Shown here: positions 1-11,114 of the stretch, one piece after another
How positions within the stretch are numbered: position 1 is the first letter of the stretch
Layout: every line of letters starts with the position of its first letter
Assembly: GCF_000090795.2 (NCBI RefSeq)
Contig: NW_003546326.1
Location: forward strand, 85,406 to 149,405
DNA length: 64,000 bases
DNA from: Amphimedon queenslandica
Taxonomy: Eukaryota > Porifera > Demospongiae > Haplosclerida > Niphatidae
Direction: 5' to 3'
Notes under the pieces: model-generated
Told to the model about the DNA's origin: nothing
Seen by the model: only the letters and a program-made list of their open reading frames with translations
The model's database searches: none
Translations under genes and position numbers: made by a program

Positions 1-260
1 CACACACACAGACACACTTCCAAGCAACTGAAATCAGTGAACCTCAGGAGTCTAAAATCTAATTATACTTGTACTACACGCTGCAATATAAAGGTAGGCC
101 TACATACATGTATAGTGTACTGTACTGACGAGACGAAAGGAAATCGTTTATTATCTCAGACATTATGATATTAAGGACAAGTGTTTCCATGGAAAAGGAA
201 ATATTGAAATCATTTAAAAGAAGCAGACTTCCTGATAGTATGCCGATTCATATAGTAATG

Positions 261-299
<39 letters not shown>

Positions 300-1142
300 G
301 TAATAATAATAATAGATGCATATATGTATGTACATGTGCAATAGAGAAAAGAGGAAGGGAAGGAATAAAGAGATGAAAGAACTGGCTTGTGTGTGAGAGG
401 CAGTAAGAGAGGGAGTGAGAGGCAGAGAGAAGTAAAGAGGTTTTTGAACAAAGACTAAACTTTGTCTGGAGTGAATCTCAGCCAAGACACAACCATAACA
501 ACCAAACACTGCTCAATGGCATGCAACAACTGGTACATAGGCAATAACTCGTATAATTAATACAATTTATTATTAAAATAGGAGCTAGGCTATTGGCTGG
601 CTGACACAAATTTTAGCAAATAAAAATATATACATGCAGTACACATCACATGTACTTTTGTTTTAAAGTATAAGGAGGCAAGAGGTATAGGGCCACCCAC
701 CAGTTTAGACGATGGGCCCACTTCATCATGTGCATAGAGAAAAGCATGACTAAAACACCTTCAAAACAAGATCACCACAAGTTAACAAACATACACAATT
801 AGACACAACATTTCCATCCCCTTACTCTCTCTCTCTCTCTCTCCATCCCAAACCATGTATATGTACATGTACATTCTCGTGTTCATTATTCTCATGTACC
901 TACTCCTCCACAGTCACACACACAAATATGTAGTGTATACACTAATCTTAATACATATGTAAAATAATAATATTATAGTGGAATTAGGAAATAACCAATT
1001 CCTGTTGTAGGCGTGTAAAAACTAAAAACACACAAGGATGGTTAATGAAATGCTAGGAATGTGCACCACTAGCACTCTTACTAATGACATCACACGATGT
1101 ATTGATAGTATTATAATAATGACACACAAATAATTTACATAC
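1..1142. other. Left-edge AT-rich stretch, probably XRCC1 intron or 3' region
   Basis: No convincing exon was found on either strand. The stretch contains an ATT trinucleotide tract at about 258-316, a CT run at about 829-842 and several ACATGT-rich spots. The XRCC1 exon ending at 1143 leaves in phase 2, so coding sequence must continue further left, most likely outside the window. Confidence 0.6.
258..316. repeat. ATT/AAT trinucleotide microsatellite
   Basis: This is an almost pure AAT tract with two interruptions. The short reading frames that translate it into Tyr or Ile runs are artefacts. Confidence 0.9.
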
Positions 1143-4100
1143 CTCTGTATCTCATCCTCAGTGTCGTAATCTTCTGACCCTGGAATAATAAACAAACAAA
1201 TAAATAAATAAATAATAACAAGAATAGATAATAATTAGAGGAGAGTGTCCTACTGGCTATAGGGTCTGCTTCATCACGGCGTAGAATTGAAGAGTCACAT
1301 TCCGGTTATTTTCAGTATTTTTCAGTAGTTATTCAGCAATAACTACTCAAACTCAATGAAAATACGGAAATATCCTGAATGTGACTCTTCAATTCTACGC
1401 GGTGATGAAGCAGGGGGTATAGGCACAGTAGGACACTCTCCTCTAATTATTATTTACTCTTGATAATAATAATACTTACCGGGTTGATTCATTTCCATAT
1501 CTGATCCTTCATCAGTAGACCCGCCATAAGGATCTTCTTCTGTGGGCGGGGTTTGGGTGGAGCCTCCTGTATTGCTGGGCGGAGGCTTGGTAGCAACTTC
1601 TTTCTCCTTCGTTTCCTCTTCCTTCCTCTCTCGAGTGTACGATACTTTACTAAATATGTCTCTCTCTTTCTTGTCGTACTGTTTCCCCTCTGAGGGATCA
1701 GTTGAGAATCTATATCTATCATAAAAATTAATAAATAAAAGCAATAACAAGCAGGTCTATGTCAACATGTGTATTTATAATTAAACTTTCTATTTCAGAG
1801 TAATATATTCCCCTACACAAAATAGTAGGATTTTCTCTGCCTCATGTACATGCAGGTACATGTACATATACATGTACATATACATGTACATGTACATGTA
1901 TATGTACATGTACATGTACATGTATATGTATGCGTAGTAATTGTGTACATACTTTGAAGCTGGCTGCCTTTTCTTCTTGTCATAAGAATCAGTGAGCCAT
2001 TCCTTCTTAACAATCAACCCACCCTTTGCTACATGTACATGCAAGATAGTTTTTAAAACAAAATGATACAATAAATATATTAAATGACTTACATTTCACT
2101 GTGTTAAACTTGGGCGTGCCACTAAAAGCAGAGCTACATAAATATAAAAATAAGACTCATGTGGTAGGCATGTGACCAGAGCTCACATGAGATGAGTGCA
2201 GCGCTGCCCCCAGTCCGGCTCATACTCTGCCCCCATTTCCAGTCCCTTTTCTCTCAAATTCCCTCTCAGGGGGTTCTGGAAACCACTCAGACTGAACACG
2301 ACCCCTTTCTAAAAATAATAATAAAATCAATATTATTATAATGAATCATTTCATCATTATTACCATTATTTCTTCAAATAAAATTGGGTCTGAAGCTGCT
2401 TGATCGTCTGATGCTACAGCATTGAACTAACTAATCAATGATGGGAATTTTTAGTAACCTTTTGCTTTCTTGCTAGGAAGTGGAACAGGGTCCTTATCCG
2501 CCTTGCTGGACACTCTCTAAAAATGAAAGAAAATGAAAAATTGGAGGAGAGTGTATGATGTACTTTTCTATCAGCAGAAGGTGATTTATCTGATGGTTCA
2601 GATGAGCCAGTTCCTCTATCTTTACTTAATTCAATCGATGCCTGCCTTGCCTATAAAATTGTAAGTATTAATAATATCAATCATAGAGTCTAATATTTGA
2701 TATCAAAAGTTTAGCGGTAATTTCATGTCAACATAATGAATGGCTATTAGCAACAGCTGGGACTATTGGGAAGAGTAAACCAAACTTTGATAACCTTTAA
2801 CCCAGTCAGGGTAATGACCAATACCAGGAAATTAAGAATATTATTATTATTATTATCATTATTATTATTATTATTTTTAAATGAAAATAAATATTACTAG
2901 GAATTAAGCAACTAATTTTGTATACCAGCCACCATGCAGTAGTAGCAGGAAAGTTATGGCCATTTTTTAAAAATATGCCAATTTCTGAAAAATACCCAAG
3001 GCTATAGCCCATGGTTTTTCCTGAAAAATGGCTACAAAATCATCCCAAATTTTTATTACATTTTCTGATACATATTGATGTACTTATGCTGTACAGAAAG
3101 TTTGAGCTGATTCTGACTTCAGTTTCTCGAGTTACAGCCATTTTTTTAAATGCTAAAATTCTGAAAAGTACCCAAGGCCTGGGGTTTTTTCCAAAAAATG
3201 GCTACAAAATCACCTCAAATTTTTATTACATTTTCTGATACATATTGATGTACTTATGCTATGTAGAAAGTTTGAGCCGATTCCGAGCTCAAATTTTTGA
3301 GTTGCAGCCATTTTTTTAAATGAGCCAAAATCTGAAAAAATCCCTGTACTATAGCCCATGGTTTTTTTCCGAAAAATGGCTCCGAAATGACCATAAATTT
3401 TTATTACATTTTCTGATACATATTGATGTCCTTATGCTATGTAGAAAGTTTGAGCCGATTCCAAGCTCAAATTTTTGAGTTGCAGCCATTTTTTTAAATG
3501 AGCCAAAACCTGAAAAAATCCCTGTACTATTATAGCCCATGGTTTTTTCCGAAAAATGGCTCCGAAATGACTATAAATTTTTATTACATTTTCTGATACA
3601 TATTGATGTCCTTATGCTATGTAGAAAGTTTGAGCCGATTCCAAGCTCAAATTTTTGAGTTGCAGCCATTTTTTTAATGAGCCAAAATCTGAAAAAATCC
3701 CTGTACTATAGCCCATGGTTTTTTCCGAAAAATGGCTCCGAAATGACCATAAATTTTTATTACATTTTCTGATACATATTGATGTACTTATGCTATGTAG
3801 AAAGTTTGAGCTGATTCCGAACTCAAATTTTTGAGTTGCGGCCATTTTTTAAATGAGCCAAAATCTGAAAAAATCCCTGTACTATATATATATAGCCCAT
3901 GGTTTTTTCCAAAAAATGGCTCCGAAATGACCACAAATTTTTATTACATTTTCTGATACATATTGATGTACTTATGCTATGTAGAAAGTTTGAGCTGATT
4001 CTGAGCTCAAATTTTCAAGTTACAGACATTTAAAAATAAGCCAATTTCTGAAAAAGACCATTAATTCTTACATCACATGACCATATCTCAGCTCCCATAC

Positions 4101-5386
4101 AATGAGTAAGTTATTTGCTACCTTTGCTGCCATTGAGGTTGGCTCTTTCTTAAAGAGTAACGTTCCGCCAGCTTTTGGTTCTGACTTCAAATCAAAGATC
4201 CCAATTTTCTTAGGAGGTGTGGCCTCTTCAGTGACCCCTCCCCCATCCTTTGAAGCAGTGGGAGGAGAAAGAAACTTGACAAAAGAGATGCCATATTTCT
4301 CATTCTATGAAATAAAAATAATTATACCAACCATCTTTAGTATAATCAAACTCACCTTGTTGAAAGGCTGGGTACAAACTAGCTTGACTCTATCCCATTT
4401 CTGATCACAGACTGCTTTAGATAATTTATCTTTACCTACATATTATTAGCCAGTATGCTTTGCATTAAACTCCCTCCTCTCTCTCTTTCTCTCTCTCTCT
4501 CTTTTACTCACCAAACATACGAACTCTATTGATATTAGTCCAGGACTTGCTCTCAACCGGAGACATAAAGCTACTGGCCATTACCAAGACTTCATAATCA
4601 CTTGAGCTTAGACTGTTACCAACCAGGACCTCTATAAAGGCACTGCCATTATTGCCTAAAGGAAAAAGAGAGAGAGAAATAGAAACGAAATTGGAAAGAA
4701 AGGGAAAGAGGAAGTGTATAAAGGAAGAGAGGGGGAAAGAGAGCAAAGACATTTCTAATTTAAAAATCTTAAACCATCACTGACCAATATCAACAGAATG
4801 TATAACAGATGCTTTATCAAACTATTAAAAAGAAAGAAAAAACCAACAATAACAGCAATGATCTCATGCTAGTATTATAATTAAATCATTTATGCATGCA
4901 TATGTAGTACATAGCATTTTAAGCAGCTGGCAATATGTTATTGGTTCAAAGGAGTGTTCCCATGTTTACACACGGTCACAATATCTCCATAGAAACTAAC
5001 CAGAGATAATCCTTAGGCATGCAAGCAAATAATGAGTCACACACATAATATCCCATTACATCACCAGACGCTAACATTAATTAGTGGTAGTACTGTAGTA
5101 GATATTATCCCTTTATAATTACCTCTATCACCACTACTGCCTGCTTCTCCCCGGCTGAGTCACACTGCCATTTACGATACGTTTCTTGTCCTAATAAATT
5201 GTCGGCTGGATGATTCTAGTTTTTAAAAAAGGAGTAGAGTACATGTTATCATAGAGCCACGCCCACAACCCATTTGGAGAGGAATGAAATTCAACAAGAT
5301 GCTATTGACAATTTGCATAAGAATCAATAACTGACCGGGTCTTCACTACTGACGGAACAAACATGCTTTAGCTTTATCTCTGGCAT
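1143..5386 (-). CDS. XRCC1: XRCC1 DNA single-strand-break repair scaffold, 3' end not found in window
   Basis: This is the scaffold of base-excision and single-strand-break repair, which binds DNA polymerase beta, ligase III and PNKP in the nucleus. Exons read on the minus strand with continuous phase: 5386-5336, 5215-5123, 4821-4785, 4655-4512, 4435-4356, 4304-4122, 2650-2564, 2516-2459, 2304-2187, 2133-2093, 2028-1953, 1715-1480, 1179-1143. The start MPEIKLKHV matches the family start. The N-terminal domain (about residues 1-150) contains HSVDIGNNGSAFIEVLVG and RVRMFG. A basic linker PLPSKKAK follows. The first BRCT domain lies at about 245-322 (VVFSLSGFQNP, KKEWLTDSY). An acidic stretch with EEDPYGGSTDE ends the visible part. 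About 413 residues are seen. The second BRCT is missing and should lie left of the window or in unresolved exons below 1143. The 1.47-kb intron at 2651-4121 is filled with a tandem repeat. Confidence 0.93.
1219..1462. mobile_element. Foldback (MITE-like) element in an XRCC1 intron
   Basis: The 244-bp segment is almost entirely one inverted repeat. The left arm from 1219 (CAAGAATAGATAATAATTAG...) is complementary to the right arm ending at 1462. The GAGGAGAGTGTCCTACT block and the block around GAAGAGTCACATTC match over long stretches. A small inner hairpin (AGTAGTTATT/AATAACTACT) sits near the centre at about 1325-1350. No transposase frame is present. Flanks are AT-rich trinucleotide repeats, so a target-site duplication cannot be called. 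It lies in the intron between the exons at 1480-1715 and 1143-1179. Confidence 0.8.
1843..1932. repeat. TACATG hexamer tandem repeat
   Basis: Repeated TACATG/TACATATACATG units, each self-complementary (ACATGT), lie in an XRCC1 intron 20 bp from the exon at 1953-2028. The same motif appears as shorter clusters at about 13510, 14565, 14955, 20795, 52205 and 55060, so it is a general feature of this genome. Confidence 0.8.
2990..4075 (+). repeat. Tandem array of about six ~170-183 bp units in XRCC1 intron 6
   Basis: Units restart at a GAAAAATGGCT landmark near 3013, 3184, 3360, 3541, 3718 and 3901. Each contains CTGATACATATTGATG, CTTATGCTATGTAGAAAG and a GAGTTGCAGCCATTTTT segment, and most contain CCCTGTACTATAGCCCATGG. 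Units are highly alike, suggesting recent expansion or ongoing homogenisation. The array is a diverged relative of the arrays in other introns of this window (22915, 35045 and elsewhere). Frames of 60-77 codons read from it are repeat artefacts. Confidence 0.9.
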
Positions 5387-5739
5387 CTTTTCTTTGATAA
5401 AATAATACACCTCTTCTTTTAGATTTTATATTCAAAAATTCAAAATTAAGACCACATGTGTGGGCCCATACAATTAGCTGAGCCACGCCTTTATAATAAC
5501 TATTTTAAGCAAAAATAGATTTTCTATAATTATTATGTTACCATAATTGGAAACTGTTTAATAATTATTATTAATTTTGTGCAATAAATAAAATATCAAT
5601 ATGTAATGAATGGAGTATGTTTTTGGTTTATTATAGTCCAGAAAGAGAGAGGAAAAGGAGACTTAGAGAGAGGAGGGAGGAAAAAAGAGAGAGGAAGATA
5701 ATAATAATTATTAAATAACATTTTCTCCTATGATAAGCT
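5387..5739. other. Intergenic space between XRCC1 start and the XPR1-like stop
   Basis: These 353 bp separate two minus-strand genes. They should hold the XRCC1 promoter and the 3' UTR of the XPR1-like gene. The sequence is AT-rich with a purine run at 5640-5700. No conserved element was recognised. Confidence 0.6.
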
Positions 5740-7974
5740 TCAGTACATGTGTCGCCTTCTCGAGAGTATATCCTCATACTCGATACGGAAAAAATTCCAC
5801 ACCCATCGCCTGAGCAGCTCCGCAATAATTAGAGCAAAATAAATGACGTCAGAATCATTATGGTAGACAATGGCTAGGGTCAGTTTGATAGCACAAGCGA
5901 AACGAATGACGAAATCGAAAATGATGGCAAAGACGTAGACAAACTTTGGATAGTAGAGTGTAGGACGGAGTAGCGTCCCTTTTGATATGCAGAGGAGGCC
6001 CCAGTCCATCCTGATGTCCCAGTAAAAGGTGTAGAGAGAGTGAATGACGGATGATATGCACCACAATATGATAATCCAACCGACTTGGCTAAAAGTAAGA
6101 CTGTTCCAGCTCCGAGACTTGACTTCGATACTGAAAATAAAAGCAAAGATGACAACGGGAAAAGTAGTAAAGTATTTCCCTGCGTTAATAAGATGGGCGA
6201 CCTTACGGGTCTTCTGGTAACAGCGTATAGTTTGCCAGAACCTCCAAAGTGCCGGCAGACACGATATGATTGCTCTTATGCCAATAGGACTCATAGTGCA
6301 GGATTTCAATTTAAGCTCATCAGTCCAGGAGATTGATAGGCTACTGTAACAGATGAAGTACTGCACATCCAGTAAGAGTGGCACCATGCTGTTTAGCTGA
6401 TCAGCTAACCAAAAGTCGCCAAATTTAACAACTGGTAGAGGAGCCATCATGATCCTCACGAAAACGAAGATAAGAGAGAGACGACCACTGCGATATAAAA
6501 CCTTGAAAGGATTAATGAGAAAAAGAAGGAGAGTGAGCCACATGAGAGTAGCAACGACTTTGTCGATTATGTATAAATAACTATCATCATTTGTGATGAA
6601 ACAGACAGAAGAGAGGAGAGAGAAAAGAATAGTAAAAATACCCGCTATGTTAAATATCAGGCGAGGAGTAGGAATTGCATCAAGAGGAAAGTCAAAAATC
6701 CTAACATAATCAATGTTATGCCTTGACCAGGCTAGTATGTTGAATCCAATGAGGAATAGGAACAGATTTATAATCAATGGACTTCTGATAAGTCTGAGTA
6801 CAACAACCCACCTCTGATTGGGGTAATAACCTCCCAAAAAGGACATTATTCCAATAGTTGATAGTAAAAGAATGAGAGTAAGGAAACCGGTACAGCCAAG
6901 GCTCTCTTTCTTGGCCTGGTTCAGTGCTGACGTTATCTTGACACTGTTGCGTTCTTTCTCGTAAAAATCATCCAGTTCCTTGTCGATCTTCTTCAAAGAA
7001 TCCTTCAGTTGCTTTTGAAGCGAGTTCCTTCTCTCAAGGTGACGTGAGAGCGTTGAACGACCCAAGTTTCCATTAGAACGCTCATCATACATGCCTACCA
7101 TCTCATCAAGTTGTTTGACGGTGGTGTTCAAGCTATTCACTAAAGACTCTACGACTTCTTTCATCCGAGACAAAAAACCTTTAGGCGTGGTTAAGTGATC
7201 ATCTTCGATTCCAGAGTCTCCGCCTATGGAAGTCGTGTCGGATGGCAGCGAGTTACTGCTTCCTGATTTGAGGCTTGATTTATCTTCAGGATCCTCGCCA
7301 GTATTGATACTTGATATAGGAACTAAACTCTCGTGGACATTCATACTCAATCTGTGCTGCTGTTGGATCAGATCATCATTTACTTGTTTGAGGTGAGTCT
7401 CTATGTAATCCAGGAGTCCAATGAGCTGCCTCTCGCATTCAAATACTAGTGCCTCACTGTCAAACACTGGAGATGGTGAATCTATGAGTGAATCGTGATG
7501 ACAGTGCCTTCTTAATGAAGGAGGGACTTCTAGCTTTGTCTCTTTTGGCGATAAAAGTGGCTTGGCCTCCTCTTCTTCTTTGAGCAAAGAAGCTCCTGCC
7601 GAGCAACTTGAAGAATGCTTGAATTGCAAAGTTTGAGGGCGAAGAGGTGTTGCTTCCTCAGGAAGTCCCGCCTCTTTCTTCCTTTGCACTGCCTCCTCTG
7701 ATGGGCGACTATAAAAGGGGCGAGCAAACTCTCGAGAACCCTTTGTTGCTGGTTCTTCGCAAACGGGAGTAGGTGTTGTAGATGAGGGCAAGGTAGGAGG
7801 AAGGCTGGAAGATAAGAGCCTCTGAAGATAGCCTTGGTCCAGAGAATAGCGCGGTAGGTAGCTTCCGTAAGATACCCGTCTAGCGTGCGTCCTTTGGAAT
7901 GAGAGCAACGGACTGCCTTCCCTGGTTCCTTGTTCGTCCTCCGGCCAGTTAATTGAGACCAATATGTCTCCCAT
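5740..7974 (-). CDS. XPR1-like EXS-domain membrane protein (putative phosphate exporter), intronless
   Basis: This single uninterrupted frame encodes 744 residues. The C-terminal third (about 545-740) is an EXS domain, with LINAGKYFTTF, a DIRMDWGLL motif and the ending RRWVWNFFRIEYED, all typical of XPR1/SYG1/PHO1 phosphate exporters. About eight hydrophobic segments start near residue 360. The N-terminus is unusual. The first 170 residues are Pro/Ser-rich and low complexity, and no canonical SPX start (MKF..) is visible. A helical stretch at about 175-345 with CERQLIGLLDYIETHL and a later LERRNSLQKQLKDSLKK coil may be a degenerate SPX. XPR1 proteins are usually multi-exon, so lack of introns suggests retroposition or intron loss. 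The family assignment is firm. Phosphate export and inositol-pyrophosphate sensing are not established for this copy. Confidence 0.85.
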   Translation of the reverse strand: MGDILVSINWPEDEQGTREGSPLLSFQRTHARRVSYGSYLPRYSLDQGYLQRLLSSSLPPTLPSSTTPTPVCEEPATKGSREFARPFYSRPSEEAVQRKKEAGLPEEATPLRPQTLQFKHSSSCSAGASLLKEEEEAKPLLSPKETKLEVPPSLRRHCHHDSLIDSPSPVFDSEALVFECERQLIGLLDYIETHLKQVNDDLIQQQHRLSMNVHESLVPISSINTGEDPEDKSSLKSGSSNSLPSDTTSIGGDSGIEDDHLTTPKGFLSRMKEVVESLVNSLNTTVKQLDEMVGMYDERSNGNLGRSTLSRHLERRNSLQKQLKDSLKKIDKELDDFYEKERNSVKITSALNQAKKESLGCTGFLTLILLLSTIGIMSFLGGYYPNQRWVVVLRLIRSPLIINLFLFLIGFNILAWSRHNIDYVRIFDFPLDAIPTPRLIFNIAGIFTILFSLLSSVCFITNDDSYLYIIDKVVATLMWLTLLLFLINPFKVLYRSGRLSLIFVFVRIMMAPLPVVKFGDFWLADQLNSMVPLLLDVQYFICYSSLSISWTDELKLKSCTMSPIGIRAIISCLPALWRFWQTIRCYQKTRKVAHLINAGKYFTTFPVVIFAFIFSIEVKSRSWNSLTFSQVGWIIILWCISSVIHSLYTFYWDIRMDWGLLCISKGTLLRPTLYYPKFVYVFAIIFDFVIRFACAIKLTLAIVYHNDSDVIYFALIIAELLRRWVWNFFRIEYEDILSRRRHMY

Positions 7975-9174
7975 ATGGTGTAGCTAGAGATATTTTCAAC
8001 AAGTCTTGGCTTGTTTTTTTGTATACCCTAGCGTCGAAGTTAAAACGAAAGACTTCGCCTTTGCCGATCTAGATAGTTTACTAACTCAATATAAAAGAGC
8101 CATTGTCGCAATAAGTAGCAGATAGCACTGTTGATTCTTTGGCTGGTAGCCTGTTCCACGTCCTTCGCTTGATTTGAATGCCTTGTTGAAAATCTTTCGA
8201 TGGGGGTGTGTTGTGGTATGGTATTGTACTACCTGACGTATTGAGGCGTGAAAGTATTATACTGTGTACAATGTACATATAAACCACAGCCCATGTGATC
8301 TCCATGTACTGGAAACGTGCAGTAAAATCTAGGAATTGCAATTCCTTCTTGTGTTAATTAACCAACACTCTGACATCATATCCCATATCCTCTAGCTCTA
8401 TACAGTCTACAGTTCTTACTGACAGCAGTGTTGTCTATGGTAATCCATTCTTCTTTAATTGTCTAGCACAATGAATTACATAACAACTACCCATACTAAG
8501 GACTAAATGTCATTACTATTGTCATGAATACTGACAAGTTTTATTATGCCAAACGCCTCAAGTTGACCATAAAGTGGTACCAAGTTTAGGATATAGTACT
8601 CGTATCACTCCAATTTCTGCAAATTTGCTATAGTGTAATGCACTATTGTCACTATCATGAATTATATTAAATCTCAATTAGACAATATCACTGCCATCTA
8701 GTAAGACAATTATGTATACTTGCTGTGGTAAGCTTTAGGTGCTTTTACTTCATGACGTTACATTGTGGATTTTTTTAACATAATAATCCTAGTAGCAAAA
8801 CAACAATAATAAATATTTCCTGGTTCATAATGAAATGATAAACAAAACAACAGAAACTAAACATTCAAAGCACACGCATAAATAAACCGAACAAGCAAAC
8901 AAAATTACAAAAAGCAATGAGAAAAAGAGAATAAAATAATAAAGAGCAGCAGAAGTGTGTATGCATGTGTGTAAAATATAACTTAAAATCAAGATGATGT
9001 TAAAACATGATCTTCTTGAGTAAAAGTTAATTAAAACACTAAGAGTGAGAGACTGTTACTATAAAGTACACAACACAGAGAGGAGATACAGTAGTGGAGT
9101 GGGTCAGTAATGATGATAATAATAATAATAATAATTAATAATAATAATTCATCCTTTACACTCATTGTTTGTGA
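7975..9174. other. Intergenic region between XPR1-like and receptor genes
   Basis: This 1.2-kb AT-rich stretch lies upstream of the XPR1-like start and downstream of the receptor stop. It includes an ATA/AAT run at about 9113-9148. The frame at 8081-8341 shows no recognisable domain and is not called. Confidence 0.6.
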
Positions 9175-11074
9175 TCACTGGCTTGGAGGTGAAGTGGTTC
9201 TGGTATCAGAATTTGAGCTGGACTTGATGCTAGTGGGTGATAAGTAAGGGGCTGAGCTCTCTGGAGATCTGTGAGGCTGGAAGATAAACAGAGAGAAAAA
9301 GGAGAGTCATGTAAATTAAGTTGCATGATTTCATGATTTCCTTACTCACACACACTACTACAAAATCTAAACCCACAAAGCCACACAGAGTGTAAAGAAT
9401 TGCTGCCAAGAACATGCAGGAAGCATGCACATGCGCATTCTCATTTCTCACAAATACATGTAACAGACCACGCAGAACATTAGAGGTTTCAAGACATTCA
9501 ATATTACCAAAATTTTGGAGAGTTAAATTTGGCGAATGGCTAAATTTTAGTGATTGGCGAATTAGCGGTCACATGCCATTGAGTATGTATATGTTACTAT
9601 GTAACTTTTAGAAACAATAGTTTTTTAACAGAGCACTCACAGGTTGATATTTTTCATTATAATGATGAATTTTAAAATCCGCCATAAGGTACCTTTTGTC
9701 AATTATGGTCACATATAATGGCTCAAATTTGCCAAATTTAATTTCCTCCAAAATTTCCCACTATACAGTATATGGACTTACCTCTACATTTTGATGAGAC
9801 TTTGAGCCAGACCTAGGTATGCTGCCGTTCGTCTGACTATTCCCTCTTCCTCTGTAAGACGGTGAGACATTGGTCCCTCTCATGTGACCGTGAGATGGAC
9901 CCACGGCTCCTCTAGCTGGTGACGTGCTCTGACTGTCGGTAGAAAATGAAGAGATACTCTCAGAGAGTGAAGAGTGGCCAGGACTCATCTTTTCCTTATG
10001 TCCTCCTCCTCCAATTACTCCTATATTATAAGGACTGACTGCAGTAGGTATATCAGAATAACTATTATACTGCTCTGACTGTATCGGAGACCCCTGGTTG
10101 TCATATGGAGCAGGAGGAGGTTTTTCAGTCGGCGAGTCGTCAGGGATCTCGGAATAGTCTGCATCCGGAGGAGAGGCCCTTATCCCCTGCCCAAGGTTAG
10201 TGGTTGATCTGTGAGGAGGGACAGGAGGGGCACTCTCAAACTGGAACATGTCCATGTTACCCTGAGAGAAAGGGGAGGTTGGCCCGTGGTGAGGGTGAGA
10301 GGAGGAGATAGGGTAAAACTGTCCGGTGGAGTGATTAGTGGTGAGTGGACGACGTGTGCCGGGGAGAGTGTGATGGTGACCGGGAGGAGACACGGAATGA
10401 TGGCCGCTCTCAGACTCGTTGGGTACTTCGTAAGGATTCGGGTTAGTAGGTGAGACCGGGGATCGGTTTGAGAGGAACCGCTGAGCGTGATGATGAGTGT
10501 GGCCCTGTGAGAGACCTTGACTCTGTCCTGGGTTACTGCTCTCGGCAAAAACAGAGGTAGGTGTGACCGAGCTCATATCAGAGAGAGGCTGAGAGAGGGT
10601 CGGGTAGTGAGGGCTTGTGGCTGAGTTGGCCCGCATCCGAGTGTCCATCCCCATAACCGGACCGGGGTCTCCTACATGTAAATCAATAGGATGATGATGT
10701 GAATGGTGAGAGAACTGGTGATGGAGGTGGGAGTGCTGCTGCTGGTGAGGGTAGCTTCCAGGCGGGTATTCGGAGAAGGCGTGGTCAAAAGGAGGAGAAT
10801 AGTCTTTGATAAGACGAGCATTGACGCTCATGGCGCTGGGAGTGGGCGTGTGAGGGTTCGGTGGGAGGGGCCTGTTTTGATTCGAGAGTCTAGCAGAGTC
10901 GAAACGAGCGGGCATCCTACTGTTGTAAGAAGGAGAAGTAGTTAATATAATAAGAATAGTATTGTAGAGTGCTTACCTGTTCATCACAGTCCCGTCTTCA
11001 ATATTCTTATTGATATCTGTAAATAAGGAAAAAAATAATTATTATCAAGAAATAATACATGTATAAAAATTGTA

Positions 11075-11114
<40 letters not shown>

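Noticed and set aside
660-745. Possible further XRCC1 exon near the left edge
   Set aside because: A short open stretch exists on the minus strand, but no BRCT2-like residues or phase-matched splice pair could be found.
2990-4075. Regular ~180-bp units considered as a CRISPR-like array
   Set aside because: Units are nearly identical over their whole length without short repeats and unique spacers, in a spliced animal gene. It is an ordinary tandem repeat.
10180-10548. Alternative frames within the large receptor tail exon, on both strands
   Set aside because: The tail frame joins in phase with the TM exon and the last exon; the others are shadows of a His/Pro/Ser-biased sequence.
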